Notes: generated by a model from the sequence alone, not told the origin. Positions 27,728-37,076 are shown, counted from the stretch's first letter. The stretch is 64,000 nucleotides of DNA from Candidatus Roseilinea mizusawaensis (GCA_016841965.1 JAEANN010000056.1:1-64000); one strand, 5' to 3'. A program made the numbers and translations.

Positions 27728-29152
27728 ATGGCGAAAGAACTTTTTATTCCCAAATTGGGGCAAACCGTTGAGGAAGTGCGCTTGGTGCGCTGGCTGGTCG
27801 AAGACGGCGCGCGTATCGAACAGGGCCAGGAAGTCCTAGAGGTCGAGACTGACAAGGCGATCTTTGCAGTCGAGTCGCCGGCCAAAGGGTATCTGCACAA
27901 AGGTCCGTTTGCAGAGGATGCTGTCTTACCCGTGCTGACGGTCGTGGCCGTTGTGGGCAAGCAGGACGAGAAGTTCCCGGCGGCCGGTGCGCCGGCCGAG
28001 GCAGCCTCGCCGGCGCAGCCGGCTGACAGCGCCCCGGCTGCACATGCTGAATCGAGCGCGTCAGCGCAAGCGCAGACTGCCGAAGCCGGGCGCATATTTG
28101 CGTCGCCACGCGCGCGCAAACTCGCCGCAGAAGAGGGCGTCGATCTGTCCAAAGTGACGCCTACCGGTGGCGGCGGCGCGCGGGTGGCCGAACGCGATGT
28201 GGTGGCTTATCTGCAATCTGCGCCAAAGGCCACGCCAATTGCCGAGCGCATGGCCGCCGAAGCCGGCATCGACCTGCGCTTGATCCAGGGCACAGGTGCG
28301 AACGGGACGATTACCAAAGAGGACGTGCAGCAAGCTGTTGCCCAACGGGCCGAGTCTCTCAAGGCCAAGGACGCCCAAGAAGCGCTTGCGCCGGCAGCAG
28401 CACAGGCGCCGTCGCCCTCTGCCGCGCCTGCCGCTCCATCTGTGCCGGCCTCACGCGGCGAGATTCTAGAGCGTGTGCCGTTGAAAGGCGTGCGCGCCGT
28501 CATTGCCGACCGCATGGCGACCAGCACCCGCACCGTGGCCCGTGTCACGCTGGTCATGGATGTAGATGCGACCGAGTTTGTCGCAGTCCGCGAGCGGCTG
28601 AAGGCCCGTTTCGCCGAGCAGTGGGGCTTTGCCCCTGGCTACAACGACATGCTGGTCATGGCGGTGGCGCGGGCGTTGCGCAAGTTCCCGTATATGAACG
28701 CGCGCATGACTTCGGACGCAATCGAATATCTGGCGCGCATTGATATCGGCATGGCCGTCGATACCGATCGCGGGCTGACCGTGCCGGTGGTGCGCAACGC
28801 CGATCAGAAATCCCTACGACAAATCGGGGCCGAGTTGCGCGAGCTGGTGGATCGGGCGCGCAAGGGACGCTCGCTGCCGGATGATTTCGGCGGCACATTC
28901 ACTATCACCAGTCTCGGCCCGCTCGATATAGACGCTTTCACGCCGGTTATCAACTATCCAGAGGCCGCCATTCTGGGCGTCGGACGCATCGCGGCGAAAG
29001 CTGTGGTGTTAAACGATCAGATTGTGGCGCGCAAGATGATGACGTTGAGCCTGGCGTTTGACCATCGGATTACCGATGGCGCGCCGGCAGCGCGGTTCCT
29101 GAAGTACATCAAGGAACTGATCGAGGAGCCGTTCCTGCTGCTGGCCGAATAA
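27728..29152 (+). CDS. Dihydrolipoamide acyltransferase (E2)
   Basis: A 474-residue E2. The N-terminal lipoyl domain has the lipoylation site VETDKAIFAV. After an Ala/Pro linker come two peripheral-subunit-binding-like domains: FASPRARKLAAEEGVDLSKV and IAERMAAEAGIDLRLIQGTG. The C-terminal catalytic domain (from about residue 245) ends with the active-site motif FDHRITDGAPAARFL. It moves acyl groups from the upstream fused E1 to CoA. A terminator follows. Confidence 0.94.
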   Translation: MAKELFIPKLGQTVEEVRLVRWLVEDGARIEQGQEVLEVETDKAIFAVESPAKGYLHKGPFAEDAVLPVLTVVAVVGKQDEKFPAAGAPAEAASPAQPADSAPAAHAESSASAQAQTAEAGRIFASPRARKLAAEEGVDLSKVTPTGGGGARVAERDVVAYLQSAPKATPIAERMAAEAGIDLRLIQGTGANGTITKEDVQQAVAQRAESLKAKDAQEALAPAAAQAPSPSAAPAAPSVPASRGEILERVPLKGVRAVIADRMATSTRTVARVTLVMDVDATEFVAVRERLKARFAEQWGFAPGYNDMLVMAVARALRKFPYMNARMTSDAIEYLARIDIGMAVDTDRGLTVPVVRNADQKSLRQIGAELRELVDRARKGRSLPDDFGGTFTITSLGPLDIDAFTPVINYPEAAILGVGRIAAKAVVLNDQIVARKMMTLSLAFDHRITDGAPAARFLKYIKELIEEPFLLLAE

Positions 29153-29219
29153 CTTTGGTGGGCACGCGGGCCGTCTGGGCAACGGCTCGCGCGTTCATGG
29201 TCCTTTCTATCTCCTGAAG

Positions 29220-29257
29220 GTCGAAGCCGCTCTGGTGAAGGGCGGCTTCGGCCTTTT
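29220..29257 (+). terminator. Intrinsic terminator after E2
   Basis: GTCGAAGCCGC pairs with GCGGCTTCGGC (one G-T pair) across an 11-nt loop and is followed by TTTTT. It closes the E1-E2 transcription unit and separates it from the isomerase-like gene. Confidence 0.8.
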
Positions 29258-29387
29258 TCGGGGCCGGCTAAAAACTTGCGCGATCCGGCAACCCGTGTAG
29301 AGTTTCCTGTAGAACTGGCCACACGTGCGCCCTGTGAGTAAACTACACAACACGCGCAAATACTCAGAGGTAAAGGAGAACCAATCC

Positions 29388-31004
29388 ATGCAAACCGTCT
29401 ATCTTGTCGCAAGCGGCGACTTGCGTTTGTCAGCCAATCAGGTGTGCTGGCCTGCGCAGGAAGCCATGGAAAATCAAATCTTTGAAGCAGTCAAGCGCGA
29501 AGGCGTCAAGATCAAGCGCGCACATCCTTACATCGACGAGAAGAAGCATGGCTTTATTGACAGTCAGAAGTACGGCATCGAAGTCTTCCGCAAGATTCCA
29601 GCCGACGCGCCCGTGATCGTAGCCGAGGCGGTCTGGCAGTACAGCCATCATGTGCTGCCCGGCCTCATCACGCACAAAGGCCCCATTTTGACGTTGGCCA
29701 ATTGGAGCGGCCAGTGGCCGGGGCTGGTCGGTATGCTGAACCTGAACGGCTCGATGACCGCTGCCGGCGTGAAGTACAGCACGTTGTGGAGCGAGAATTT
29801 CACCGATGATTTCTTTGTCAAAGGACTGCGCGCTTGGCTGAACAAGGGCAAAGTCGTTCACAAGACTGATCATGTCAAGCCCTATGACGCAGTCGAAGTG
29901 CCGAGCGCGGCAGCCGCCATCGGCGAGAGGTATGCCCAGGACCTGATGAAGAACAAGGCCATCATGGGCGTGTTCGACGAAGGCTGCATGGGCATGTACA
30001 ACGCCATCATCCCCGATGCGCTGTTGATGTCTACCGGCGTGTACAAGGAACGCCTCAGCCAGTCCGCGCTTGTGGCCAAGATGCGCACCGTCAGCGACGC
30101 TGAAGCGCGTGGCGTGTACGAGTGGCTGCTGAACAAGGGGATGAGGTTTCACCTCGGAACCGATGAAGCCACAGAACTGACCGAGCATCAGGTGCTAGAG
30201 CAGTGCAAGATGTACATCGCCGCGGTGCGCATTGCCGCCGAATTCGGTTGCGCTACGATCGGCATCCAGTATCAACAGGGTCTGAAGGACATGGCGCCGG
30301 CGTCAGACCTGGTCGAGGGGCTGCTGAACAATGTGGATCGCCCGCCCGTGTACGACGAGAAGACCGGCGAAGAATTGTACAAAGGGCAGGCTTTGCCGCA
30401 CTTCAACGAAGTGGACGAATGCGCCGGCCTGGATGCATTGGTGACCAACGGCCTGTGGACGCGCATGAAAATGTCGCCAGAGACCACATTGCACGATGTG
30501 CGCTGGGGGCGCTGGTACAGCGGGCCGGCTAACGACAATGGCCGCCATGTCGATGACTTCGTATGGGTGTTCGAGATTTCAGGGGCTGCGCCGCCAGAGC
30601 ATTTTATCGATGGCTATGCCGGCGCAGTGAGCGAGCGCCAACCGCCGATGTACTTCCCGCTGGGCGGCGGCACGCTAAAGGGCGTGAGCAAGCCGGGCTG
30701 GGTTGTGTGGAGTCGTGTGTGGGTGCAACCGGGTAAGCTCAACTTCGACACCGGCATTTGCGAAGCGGTCAAGTTGCCCGATGCCGAAACGCAAGAGCGC
30801 CTAAAGCTGACCACCGAGCAGTGGCCGATCATGAGCGCTATCACACCCGGCATCACCCGTGATCAGCTTATGGCCCGCCACAAGGCTAACCATATCAATG
30901 TCGCCTATGCGCCCACCAAAGCGGCAGCAAAGAAGGCTATGTTTGCCAAGGCTGCCGCGATGAAGGCGCTCGGTCTAGATGTGTCTTTCTGCGGCGAGTT
31001 CTGA
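29388..31004 (+). CDS. L-fucose/arabinose isomerase-like protein
   Basis: A 538-residue protein related to the fucose/arabinose isomerase superfamily (aldose-ketose isomerases using Mn2+). Seen features: an N-terminal domain with RAHPYIDEKKHGFIDSQ and VIVAEAVWQYSHHVLPGL, the central MGVFDEGCMGMYNA, and the putative metal segment FNEVDECAGLDAL, which aligns in character with the Glu and Asp ligands of FucI. Substrate cannot be inferred; family members with this architecture also include proteins of unknown activity. AAAGGAGAACCAATCC precedes the ATG at 29388. It follows the E1-E2 unit and precedes an E1-beta gene. Confidence 0.78.
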   Translation: MQTVYLVASGDLRLSANQVCWPAQEAMENQIFEAVKREGVKIKRAHPYIDEKKHGFIDSQKYGIEVFRKIPADAPVIVAEAVWQYSHHVLPGLITHKGPILTLANWSGQWPGLVGMLNLNGSMTAAGVKYSTLWSENFTDDFFVKGLRAWLNKGKVVHKTDHVKPYDAVEVPSAAAAIGERYAQDLMKNKAIMGVFDEGCMGMYNAIIPDALLMSTGVYKERLSQSALVAKMRTVSDAEARGVYEWLLNKGMRFHLGTDEATELTEHQVLEQCKMYIAAVRIAAEFGCATIGIQYQQGLKDMAPASDLVEGLLNNVDRPPVYDEKTGEELYKGQALPHFNEVDECAGLDALVTNGLWTRMKMSPETTLHDVRWGRWYSGPANDNGRHVDDFVWVFEISGAAPPEHFIDGYAGAVSERQPPMYFPLGGGTLKGVSKPGWVVWSRVWVQPGKLNFDTGICEAVKLPDAETQERLKLTTEQWPIMSAITPGITRDQLMARHKANHINVAYAPTKAAAKKAMFAKAAAMKALGLDVSFCGEF

Positions 31005-31120
31005 GTTGCAGTGCGCAACGCCGGCTGCCTGAAAGACGCCTTCTTCTTTTATTGCAGCAAATATTGCAGCAAATGATTGACTGACCGGCGCAGAATTGAG
31101 TGCACAACTTGCCGCGATCG

Positions 31121-31149
31121 AATCCCGGCTTTGCAGAAAAGCCGGGATT
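31121..31149 (+). terminator. Intrinsic terminator after the isomerase-like gene
   Basis: AATCCCGGCTT pairs perfectly with AAGCCGGGATT across a 7-nt loop, followed by ATTTGTT. It lies 117 nt after the isomerase-like stop. Confidence 0.7.
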
Positions 31150-31207
31150 ATTTGTTACACTTAATGCCCTGAAGCTCGACGCCAGCCTGGTGGGTCGGGT
31201 TTTAATC

Positions 31208-32230
31208 ATGGCAAGAGGGTTCAACACAGTGGCAAACAGAGAACTGACTTTTGCGCAAGCATTGCGCGAAGCGCTGACCGAGGAGATGACGCGCGACCCC
31301 AATATCATCTTGATGGGCGAGGATATCGGCCACTATGGCGGTGTCTTTCGCGTGACCGAGGGATTGCTGGCGAAGTTCGGCCCGCAGCGGGTCAAAGACA
31401 CGCCGATCAGCGAATCTGCCTTCGTGAGCATGGGGGTGGGCATGGCCATGACCGGCAAACGTCCTGTAGTTGAGCTGATGTTCATGGACTTTGCGCTTGT
31501 CTGCGCCGACTCGATTTTCAATCAGGCGGCCAAGATGCGTTCGATGAGTGGGGGCAAAGTACAGGTGCCACTGGTGATTCGCGCGCAGCAGGGCGGCGGG
31601 CGCGGCAACGGTGCGCAGCATTCACAAAGCTTTGAAACCCTGTTCACACACATCCCCGGCATCAAGGTGGTGATTCCTGCCACCCCCTACGATGCCAAAG
31701 GTCTCTTGAAAAGTGCGCTGCGGCAGAATAACCCGGTCATGTTTATCGAGCACAAATTGCTCTATCCAACCAAGGGCATGGTGCCCGAAGAGGAATACAC
31801 CATCCCGCTAGGACAGGCCGACGTCAAACGCCCTGGCGCCGATCTGACGATTGTTTCTTACTCGCGGCAACTTCTGTTTGCTCTGCAAGCTGCCGAGATG
31901 TTGGAAAAGGAACACGGCGTTTCTGCCGAGGTGATCGACCTGCGTTGTACCGTGCCGATGGACATTGACACGGTGATTGCCTCGTTGAAGAAGACACATC
32001 GTCTGTTGGTGACTCACGAAGCTCACGCGGCCTGCGGGGTTGGCGCAGAGGTGGCCATGCGCGTGATGGAGCGCGCTTTCGATGAACTGGACGCGCCGAT
32101 CGCGCGTGTTGCCGGCCTTGATCTGCCTATTCCGGTTGCCCGCTCCCTGGAAGAGGAAGTGCTGCCTCAGCCGCGCCACATCGTCGAGGCTGCAGTGGAA
32201 CTGATGCAGGGTCGCGTCAAAGCACGCTGA
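31208..32230 (+). CDS. 2-oxoacid dehydrogenase E1 beta subunit, orphan copy 2
   Basis: A 340-residue E1-beta (LTFAQALREALTEEMTRD, MGEDIGHYGGVFRVT, NGAQHSQSFETLF, MFIEHKLLYPTKG). It is the third E1-beta domain in 24 kb, again with no E1-alpha partner beside it. The start at 31208 has no Shine-Dalgarno; an in-frame GTG at 31229 is preceded by AGAGGG and is a good alternative. It may pair with an E1-alpha encoded elsewhere, for instance in branched-chain 2-oxoacid oxidation. It is isolated by the terminator upstream. Confidence 0.9.
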   Translation: MARGFNTVANRELTFAQALREALTEEMTRDPNIILMGEDIGHYGGVFRVTEGLLAKFGPQRVKDTPISESAFVSMGVGMAMTGKRPVVELMFMDFALVCADSIFNQAAKMRSMSGGKVQVPLVIRAQQGGGRGNGAQHSQSFETLFTHIPGIKVVIPATPYDAKGLLKSALRQNNPVMFIEHKLLYPTKGMVPEEEYTIPLGQADVKRPGADLTIVSYSRQLLFALQAAEMLEKEHGVSAEVIDLRCTVPMDIDTVIASLKKTHRLLVTHEAHAACGVGAEVAMRVMERAFDELDAPIARVAGLDLPIPVARSLEEEVLPQPRHIVEAAVELMQGRVKAR

Positions 32231-32232
32231 AG

Positions 32233-32287
32233 GTGAGTGCTGGGTAGTGAGTGCTGAGCAATGAGTGCTGGGCAGTGAGTGCCGAGC
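32233..32287. repeat. GTGAGTGCTGGGTA tandem repeat
   Basis: About four copies of a 13-15-bp unit (GTGAGTGCTGGGTA, GTGAGTGCTGAGCAA, and similar) begin directly after the E1-beta stop codon. The unit is roughly twice seven bases. No coding role is seen. Confidence 0.75.
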
Positions 32288-32313
32288 GCGGCATACGCAA
32301 CCAGCACAGTCTG

Positions 32314-32333
32314 AAATCTAAAATCCAAAATCG
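32314..32333. repeat. AATCCAA heptamer repeat abutting a start codon
   Basis: AAATCTAAAATCCAAAATCG (7-bp period) ends two bases before the ATG of the VOC gene. The same ATCCAAAATCGnnATG arrangement occurs at 35323 and 60298. Confidence 0.75.
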
Positions 32334-32335
32334 GC

Positions 32336-32833
32336 ATGGTGCAGGGTTTCTTTCATGTCTCGTTCACAGTGCGGGACCTCGACGTCAGCGTGAAGTGGTA
32401 CACCGAAGTGCTGGGGCTGGAATATGTGCGCAGCCAGGAGCAGCACAATGAATACACCGCCCGGCTGGTAGGGTTCCCCGGCGCGCACCTCAGAGTCGCT
32501 CAATTGCGGGTGCCCGGCCAGCCGTTGGCCCCGCGCGCCAATCACCACATCGAGCTGGTTGAGTATGTGCATCCGCAGGGGCGGGACGATCTTGATCTGT
32601 CCACCAACAACACCGGCTCTGGCCACTGGGCGTTCATCGTGGACGATATCCACGCTGAGTTCGCGCGCATGAAATCGCTGGGGGTGCGTTTCAAAGCCGA
32701 TGCACCCGTGGCCATCGAGGCCGGCGTCAACAAGGGCGGCTACACTGTCTATTTCTTTGATCCCGATGGCATCACCATGGAGCTGATTCAGCCCCCGCCG
32801 CCTGAACAGGCGGCTTTGAATCAACCATCGTGA
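32336..32833 (+). CDS. VOC superfamily protein (glyoxalase/bleomycin-resistance fold)
   Basis: A 165-residue VOC metalloprotein with paired beta-alpha-beta-beta-beta modules: FFHVSFTVRDLDVSVKWYTE near the N terminus and GHWAFIVDDIHAEFARMKSL in the second half, ending VYFFDPDGITMELIQPPPP (Glu is a typical metal ligand). Possible roles include isomerase, dioxygenase or glyoxalase-like chemistry. No Shine-Dalgarno is present and the start abuts a heptamer repeat. Confidence 0.85.
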   Translation: MVQGFFHVSFTVRDLDVSVKWYTEVLGLEYVRSQEQHNEYTARLVGFPGAHLRVAQLRVPGQPLAPRANHHIELVEYVHPQGRDDLDLSTNNTGSGHWAFIVDDIHAEFARMKSLGVRFKADAPVAIEAGVNKGGYTVYFFDPDGITMELIQPPPPEQAALNQPS

Positions 32834-32839
32834 AGCGTG

Positions 32840-34180
32840 TTAGGGAAACAGCACGGGCGAGAGTTCGGGCGTATGCCGGCGCACAATCTCGCTGCTGAGC
32901 GCGTTGGCTTTGGCGATGTCGCGGTATAGCCACGCGCTGTTGCGCGGTTGGCGCGCTTGTGTCTGTGGATCAACTGCGTACAGCCCAAATTTCATGCGCC
33001 AGCCCTGGCCCCACTCGAAGTTGTCGATCAATGACCAGTGGTAGTAGCCCTGAATCTTGTAGTTGAACTGGGCTGCCGTCCATAGCACGCGCAGGTGGCG
33101 GACGATAAAAGCCGGGCGCTGGTTGTCATCGTCGTCGGGCAGGCCGTTTTCTGTGATGTAGATCGGCAGGCGATAACGGGCCAGCCGGCGCAGGCAATGC
33201 ATCAAGCCGTCGGGATAGATCTCGCCGTAGCCATGATCGCTCATCTCGCCGTCCGGAGTGTCGGCGATATTGCTGAACAGCAGGTCATGTCGTTTGGGGT
33301 CGAAATAACTGCGCGTGCGCGAGTAGTAATTTAGCCCAAACCAATCTAGCGTGCCGCGAACGGCGCGCGCGCTTTGTGACGCGCCGCGCCCCAGAATTGC
33401 GCCCCACCGCCCGCGCGTCAGGGCTTCGAGGATGCTCTGATTGAAAGCATAGTCTTGCAGGCGGGCGACGACTCGATCGAACACGTTGTTTGGGCGCAGC
33501 GCTTGAAACGCGCGCATGTGGTGGGCAATGCCAACGCGAGCCAGCGGCTGATGCGCATGGAGCGTCTGGTAGGCTGCCGCATGACCCAGCAGCATGTTGC
33601 GGATAACGCGCAAGGTCAGGTTGAAATCGCCAGGCCGGCCCGGCGGCATGTGACCGTCATCCGTCAGATAGCCCATGATGGCGTAGATGTTCGGTTCGTT
33701 GATGGTGCACCACATGTCGCACAGATCGCCCAGCGACTGCACAACTTTGGCCACAAACCGTTCAAATCTCGGCACGACGGCCTCGGATTCCCAGGCGCCC
33801 TGTTCTTCAAGCCAGATTGGGTTAGTGAAGTGATGCAGGGTGACCATCGGCTCGATGCCGCGCTGTCGCAGACCCAGCAGCATCTGTCGGTAGCGGTCGA
33901 TGGCAGCGCTGTCGAAGTAGCCCTCGCGCGGCTCGATGCGACTCCACTCCACAGACAAGCGATGGGCGTTCAAGCCGAGATCGACCATGCGGTCGAAGTC
34001 GGCCTCGGCGTTGCGCCACCAGTCGCAGGCCAGGCCGGCTTTGTCGCCGGTGCGAATATTGCCGGGCGTCTGTTCCCAGAGCGCCCACTGGTTGTTGTGG
34101 CTGTTGCCTTCGACCTGGTATGCGGCCGTGGCGGTGCCCCACTTGAAGTCTTTGGGGAAATAGTGAATGGCGTCTGACAT
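32840..34180 (-). CDS. GH1 beta-glucosidase
   Basis: A 446-residue glycoside hydrolase family 1 enzyme. The N-terminal signature is FPKDFKWGTATAAYQVEGNS; the acid/base Glu is in WCTINEPNIYAI and the nucleophile Glu in IYITENGLPDDD. There is no signal peptide, so it probably cleaves imported disaccharides (cellobiose-like or beta-galactosides) in the cytoplasm. The start at 34180 (MSDAIHYFPKDF) matches family N termini. It is convergent with the VOC gene, 6 nt apart at the stops. Confidence 0.95.
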   Translation of the reverse strand: MSDAIHYFPKDFKWGTATAAYQVEGNSHNNQWALWEQTPGNIRTGDKAGLACDWWRNAEADFDRMVDLGLNAHRLSVEWSRIEPREGYFDSAAIDRYRQMLLGLRQRGIEPMVTLHHFTNPIWLEEQGAWESEAVVPRFERFVAKVVQSLGDLCDMWCTINEPNIYAIMGYLTDDGHMPPGRPGDFNLTLRVIRNMLLGHAAAYQTLHAHQPLARVGIAHHMRAFQALRPNNVFDRVVARLQDYAFNQSILEALTRGRWGAILGRGASQSARAVRGTLDWFGLNYYSRTRSYFDPKRHDLLFSNIADTPDGEMSDHGYGEIYPDGLMHCLRRLARYRLPIYITENGLPDDDDNQRPAFIVRHLRVLWTAAQFNYKIQGYYHWSLIDNFEWGQGWRMKFGLYAVDPQTQARQPRNSAWLYRDIAKANALSSEIVRRHTPELSPVLFP

Positions 34181-34225
34181 GCAGAGATGCTGACAAGCTA
34201 ACACAAGAGCGCAGGGGAGATGCAG

Positions 34226-35323
34226 TCAGCCGCTCAGGCCGTTGGTTTTGCGCAGCCGGCAAGCCTGTTGGTACAGCCACCAGCGCGCCGGCGAGAATAC
34301 TTGCCCCCATGCACCGATGTGGCGCACGATCTGTCCGCCGAAGCCGCGCTTGAAGCGGTAAACGCCCCACAAGCCATCGTTGCGATCTTTGAAGTTGGCT
34401 TCGAGCGTGGCTTCATCTTCATCCGGCACGCCCCACAGGTCATAGGTGCGGCAGCCACGTTCGCGCGCCCAACGCATGGCTTCCCATTGCAAGAGGTAAG
34501 TTGGCATCAGCTCACGGTCTTCGTTGCTGCTGGCCCCATACAAGTAGGTGGCGCGCTGGCCGAACGCGACGACGACCAAGCCGGCTAGCGTGCGCCGGTT
34601 GTGCTCGGCGATCAGCAGGCGCGCACGATCAGCGTTGAGCGGGCCAAACAGATTCAGAAACGATCGGTAATACGATTCCGGGTAGATCGAAAAGGCGTTG
34701 CGCTCGGCTGTGGTTTGTGACAGGCTGTAGAAAGCGGCTATGTCGTTTGACCCGCCTTCGCGCACAGTCACACCCTTGCGCCGAGCCAAGCCGATGTTGT
34801 AGCGCGTTTTCTGTTTCATGCTGGAGAGGATGTCCACTTCCTCTTCCACGTCCAGATTCACCCATATGGTACGCCGAGGTTGCACGTGTAGGTCGAGCGG
34901 GAATAGTCCGCAGCCGGCCAGGGTGCGCCGGTCAGAGGGGGTATCGAGTAATTCCGGCTCGACGATCAGGCCGATGGCGCCCCGGCTGTGGGCTGTTTTC
35001 GCAGCGATTTTGATGACGGCTGCGGCTGTATCGCGATTATCCCAGTTGACAACAGGCCCACGCGGCACATAGGCAAGCATGCCCAGGCCGAATGGCAGAC
35101 GTCGAAACAGAATGATCGAGCCGCCGATTAACTCTGCTTCGGCGTTGACGACAGTCGAGCGCACATATTGCCAGCCATGCTGAGATTTCAGCTCGCCCCA
35201 CTTGCTGGTTTGCAGCAAATGCCCGTAAGCGTGTTGTTCGACAAAAGCATCCCAACGGGCTGCCGGGAACACAGCGGCTTTCTTTTCTTTACGAGCGCGG
35301 ATCGGTTCGTCGGGGGTCAGCAT
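34226..35323 (-). CDS. FemAB/FemX-like aminoacyltransferase
   Basis: A 365-residue protein of the FemABX/GNAT-like family (about residues 25-340): HLLQTSKWGELKSQHGW, AYVPRGPVVNWDN, MKQKTRYNIGLARRKGVTV and YDLWGVPDEDEATLEANFKD, with a C-terminal VYRFKRGFGGQIVRHIGAWG. Homologues add amino acids from aminoacyl-tRNA to the peptidoglycan stem or a bridge. It is a cell-wall candidate for a lineage with atypical envelopes. The ATG at 35323 directly follows a heptamer repeat. The tRNA-Pro gene is about 110 bp upstream. Confidence 0.88.
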   Translation of the reverse strand: MLTPDEPIRARKEKKAAVFPAARWDAFVEQHAYGHLLQTSKWGELKSQHGWQYVRSTVVNAEAELIGGSIILFRRLPFGLGMLAYVPRGPVVNWDNRDTAAAVIKIAAKTAHSRGAIGLIVEPELLDTPSDRRTLAGCGLFPLDLHVQPRRTIWVNLDVEEEVDILSSMKQKTRYNIGLARRKGVTVREGGSNDIAAFYSLSQTTAERNAFSIYPESYYRSFLNLFGPLNADRARLLIAEHNRRTLAGLVVVAFGQRATYLYGASSNEDRELMPTYLLQWEAMRWARERGCRTYDLWGVPDEDEATLEANFKDRNDGLWGVYRFKRGFGGQIVRHIGAWGQVFSPARWWLYQQACRLRKTNGLSG

Positions 35324-35326
35324 TGC

Positions 35327-35361
35327 GATTTTGGATTCTGGATTTTGGATTTCGGATTTGC
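35327..35361. repeat. AATCCAA heptamer repeat upstream of the FemAB gene
   Basis: About five 7-bp units (on the minus strand AAATCCG, AAATCCA, AAATCCA, GAATCCA, AAATC) lie directly upstream of the FemAB start. A longer in-frame TTG start would translate them as KSEIQNPESKIA. Confidence 0.8.
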
Positions 35362-35403
35362 AATCGCCGTGTGGCGGTGCATGGATCCAAAGTCGCAAGT
35401 CAC

Positions 35404-35422
35404 AAATCGCAAATCCAAAATG
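35404..35422. repeat. Heptamer repeat fragment beside tRNA-Pro
   Basis: AAATCGCAAATCCAAAATGG ends 7 bp before the 3' end of the tRNA gene. It belongs to the same AATCCAA family. Confidence 0.6.
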
Positions 35423-35429
35423 GCTTCAA

Positions 35430-35503
35430 TCGGGGAACCGGGATTTGAACCCGGGACCTCACGGACCCGAACCGTGCGCGCTACCAGGCTGCGCCACTCC
35501 CCG
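35430..35503 (-). tRNA. tRNA-Pro (anticodon CGG)
   Basis: A 74-nt cloverleaf on the minus strand. The acceptor stem is CGGGGAG/TTCCCCG plus A73, the D-arm GCGC...GCGC, the anticodon arm CACGG-TTCGGGT-CCGTG with CGG at positions 34-36, and the T-arm CCGGG-TTCAAAT-CCCGG. CGG reads the proline codon CCG. CCA is not encoded. Confidence 0.96.
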
Positions 35504-35624
35504 AAGCGGGAGCTATGTTACCACACTTCGGGTTGGACGGGTGCATTACGTTGGTCGCGTGCTGCGCTGGGTCAGCCTGAGACACCTTAACAACCCGAAG
35601 AACCCAAAAAAGAACCTCAAACGC

Positions 35625-36335
35625 TTAGGCCACACCGAGGTATGCGGCCTTCACCTGCGGATTCTCGCGCATTTCTTGGGCGCTGCCCTGCAAGACGATG
35701 TTGCCGGTCTCAAGCACATAAGCGCGGTGCGCCACCGATAGCGCCATCAGCGCGTTCTGCTCCACCAGCAGAATGCTGGTGCCCTGTGCGTTGATCTCTT
35801 TGATGATGCGGAAGATTTCTTCGACTAATAGAGGGCTGAGGCCCATGGATGGCTCGTCGAGCAGCAGCAGATTGGGCCGGCTCATCAGCCCGCGCCCCAT
35901 CGCCAGCATCTGCTGCTCGCCGCCAGATAGTGCGCCGCCAAGCTGGTTGATGCGTTCTTTAAGACGGGGAAAGCTGGCAAACACGCGCTGCATGGTCTTG
36001 TCGATCTCGGCTTTGTCTTTGCGCGTATATGCGCCCAGTTCCAGATTTTGGCGCACGGTCAGCGGCGCAAAGATGCGCCGGCCCTCTGGCACGTGGCATA
36101 CACCCAGACGGACAATTTCTTCAGCCGGCATCGATGTGATATCGCGCCCTTTATAGCGGATGGTCCCCCCGCGCGGCGTGAGCAGGCCAGAGATGGCGCG
36201 CAGCGTGGTGGATTTGCCGGCGCCGTTTGCACCGATCAGCGTCACGATTTCACCTTCGTTGACGCTAAACGAGACACCTTGCAGCGCATGAATTGCGCCG
36301 TAGTACACATGTAAATTGTTGATCTCAAGCAGCAT
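35625..36335 (-). CDS. livF: Branched-chain amino acid-type ABC ATPase LivF
   Basis: A 236-residue ABC ATPase of the LivF type. Walker A GANGAGKSTTLRAI; the family peptide HVPEGRRIFAPLTVRQNLELG; signature LSGGEQQMLAMGRGL; Walker B LLLLDEPSMGLSP. Transporters of this family import branched-chain amino acids, amides or urea. Its partner livG lies 10 nt upstream but is truncated, and no livH, livM or livK gene follows, so the system as seen is incomplete. Confidence 0.94.
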   Translation of the reverse strand: MLLEINNLHVYYGAIHALQGVSFSVNEGEIVTLIGANGAGKSTTLRAISGLLTPRGGTIRYKGRDITSMPAEEIVRLGVCHVPEGRRIFAPLTVRQNLELGAYTRKDKAEIDKTMQRVFASFPRLKERINQLGGALSGGEQQMLAMGRGLMSRPNLLLLDEPSMGLSPLLVEEIFRIIKEINAQGTSILLVEQNALMALSVAHRAYVLETGNIVLQGSAQEMRENPQVKAAYLGVA

Positions 36336-36345
36336 AGGTGTTTTC

Positions 36346-37076
36346 TCAGTGCGCGCCCTTGCCCAAATACGCTTCGATCACGCGCTCGTTGCTCTGGATT
36401 TCTTTGGGTGTGCCGCGCGCAATGACCTCACCGAAATCCATCACGGTGATCCGCTCGCAAATGCCCATCACGACCCGCATCTGGTGCTCGATCAGCAGAA
36501 TGGTCAGATTGAATCGCTCGCGAATCAAGCGGATCAGTTCCATCAGATTGAGGATCTCGTTGGGGTTCATGCCCGCGGCCGGCTCGTCGAGCAGCAGCAA
36601 GCGCGGGTTAGACGCCAATGCCCGCGCAATCTCGACGCGGCGCTGCTCGCCGTAGGGCAGGTTGACGGCCAACTCGTCCTGCACGCGGTCAAGTTTGAAG
36701 ATGGCCAGAAAATCCTGGGCCCGCTCGGTCAGCTCCTGTTCCTGGTGTTTGAAGCGTTTGTTGCGCAATATGCCGTCGAATAGGCCGTAACCGGCGTGGA
36801 AGTGATACGCGATGCGCACGTTGTCCAGCACGGTCAGATTTGGCAACAGTCGGATATTCTGAAACGTGCGCGCGATGCCGCGTTGGGTAATCTCGAAAGG
36901 TTCAAGCCCGGCAATGGATTGGCCCACAAATCGAATGTCGCCACTCGACGGCGTGTGCAGCCCGGTGATCAAGTTGAACACAGTTGTCTTGCCGGCGCCG
37001 TTAGGGCCGATCAGGCCGATCAGCTCGCCCTGATGAATGGTCAAGCTGAAGTCATTTTGATCGACCGACTATTCAT
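36346..37076 (-). pseudogene. livG: livG, ABC ATPase with missing N terminus (probable deletion remnant)
   Basis: From the TTG at 37044 the frame reads MTIHQGELIGLIGPNGAGKTT and continues as a normal LivG to the stop (LPYGEQRRVEIARAL signature, LLLLDEPAAGMNPNE Walker B). Intact LivG proteins have about 20 further residues before this point, including the first beta strand; these are absent. In-frame TAG occurs at 37069-37071. A strong Shine-Dalgarno with ATG at 37076 (MNSRSIKMTSA, then stop) lies just upstream in another frame, as if the start of a different gene were joined to the middle of livG. Translation from the TTG at 37044 would make a 232-residue protein; activity is doubtful. Confidence 0.7.

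Noticed and set aside
35585-35624. Possible terminator AACCCGAAGAACCC region after livF
   Set aside because: No hairpin forms; it resembles the low-complexity stretch upstream of kbl.
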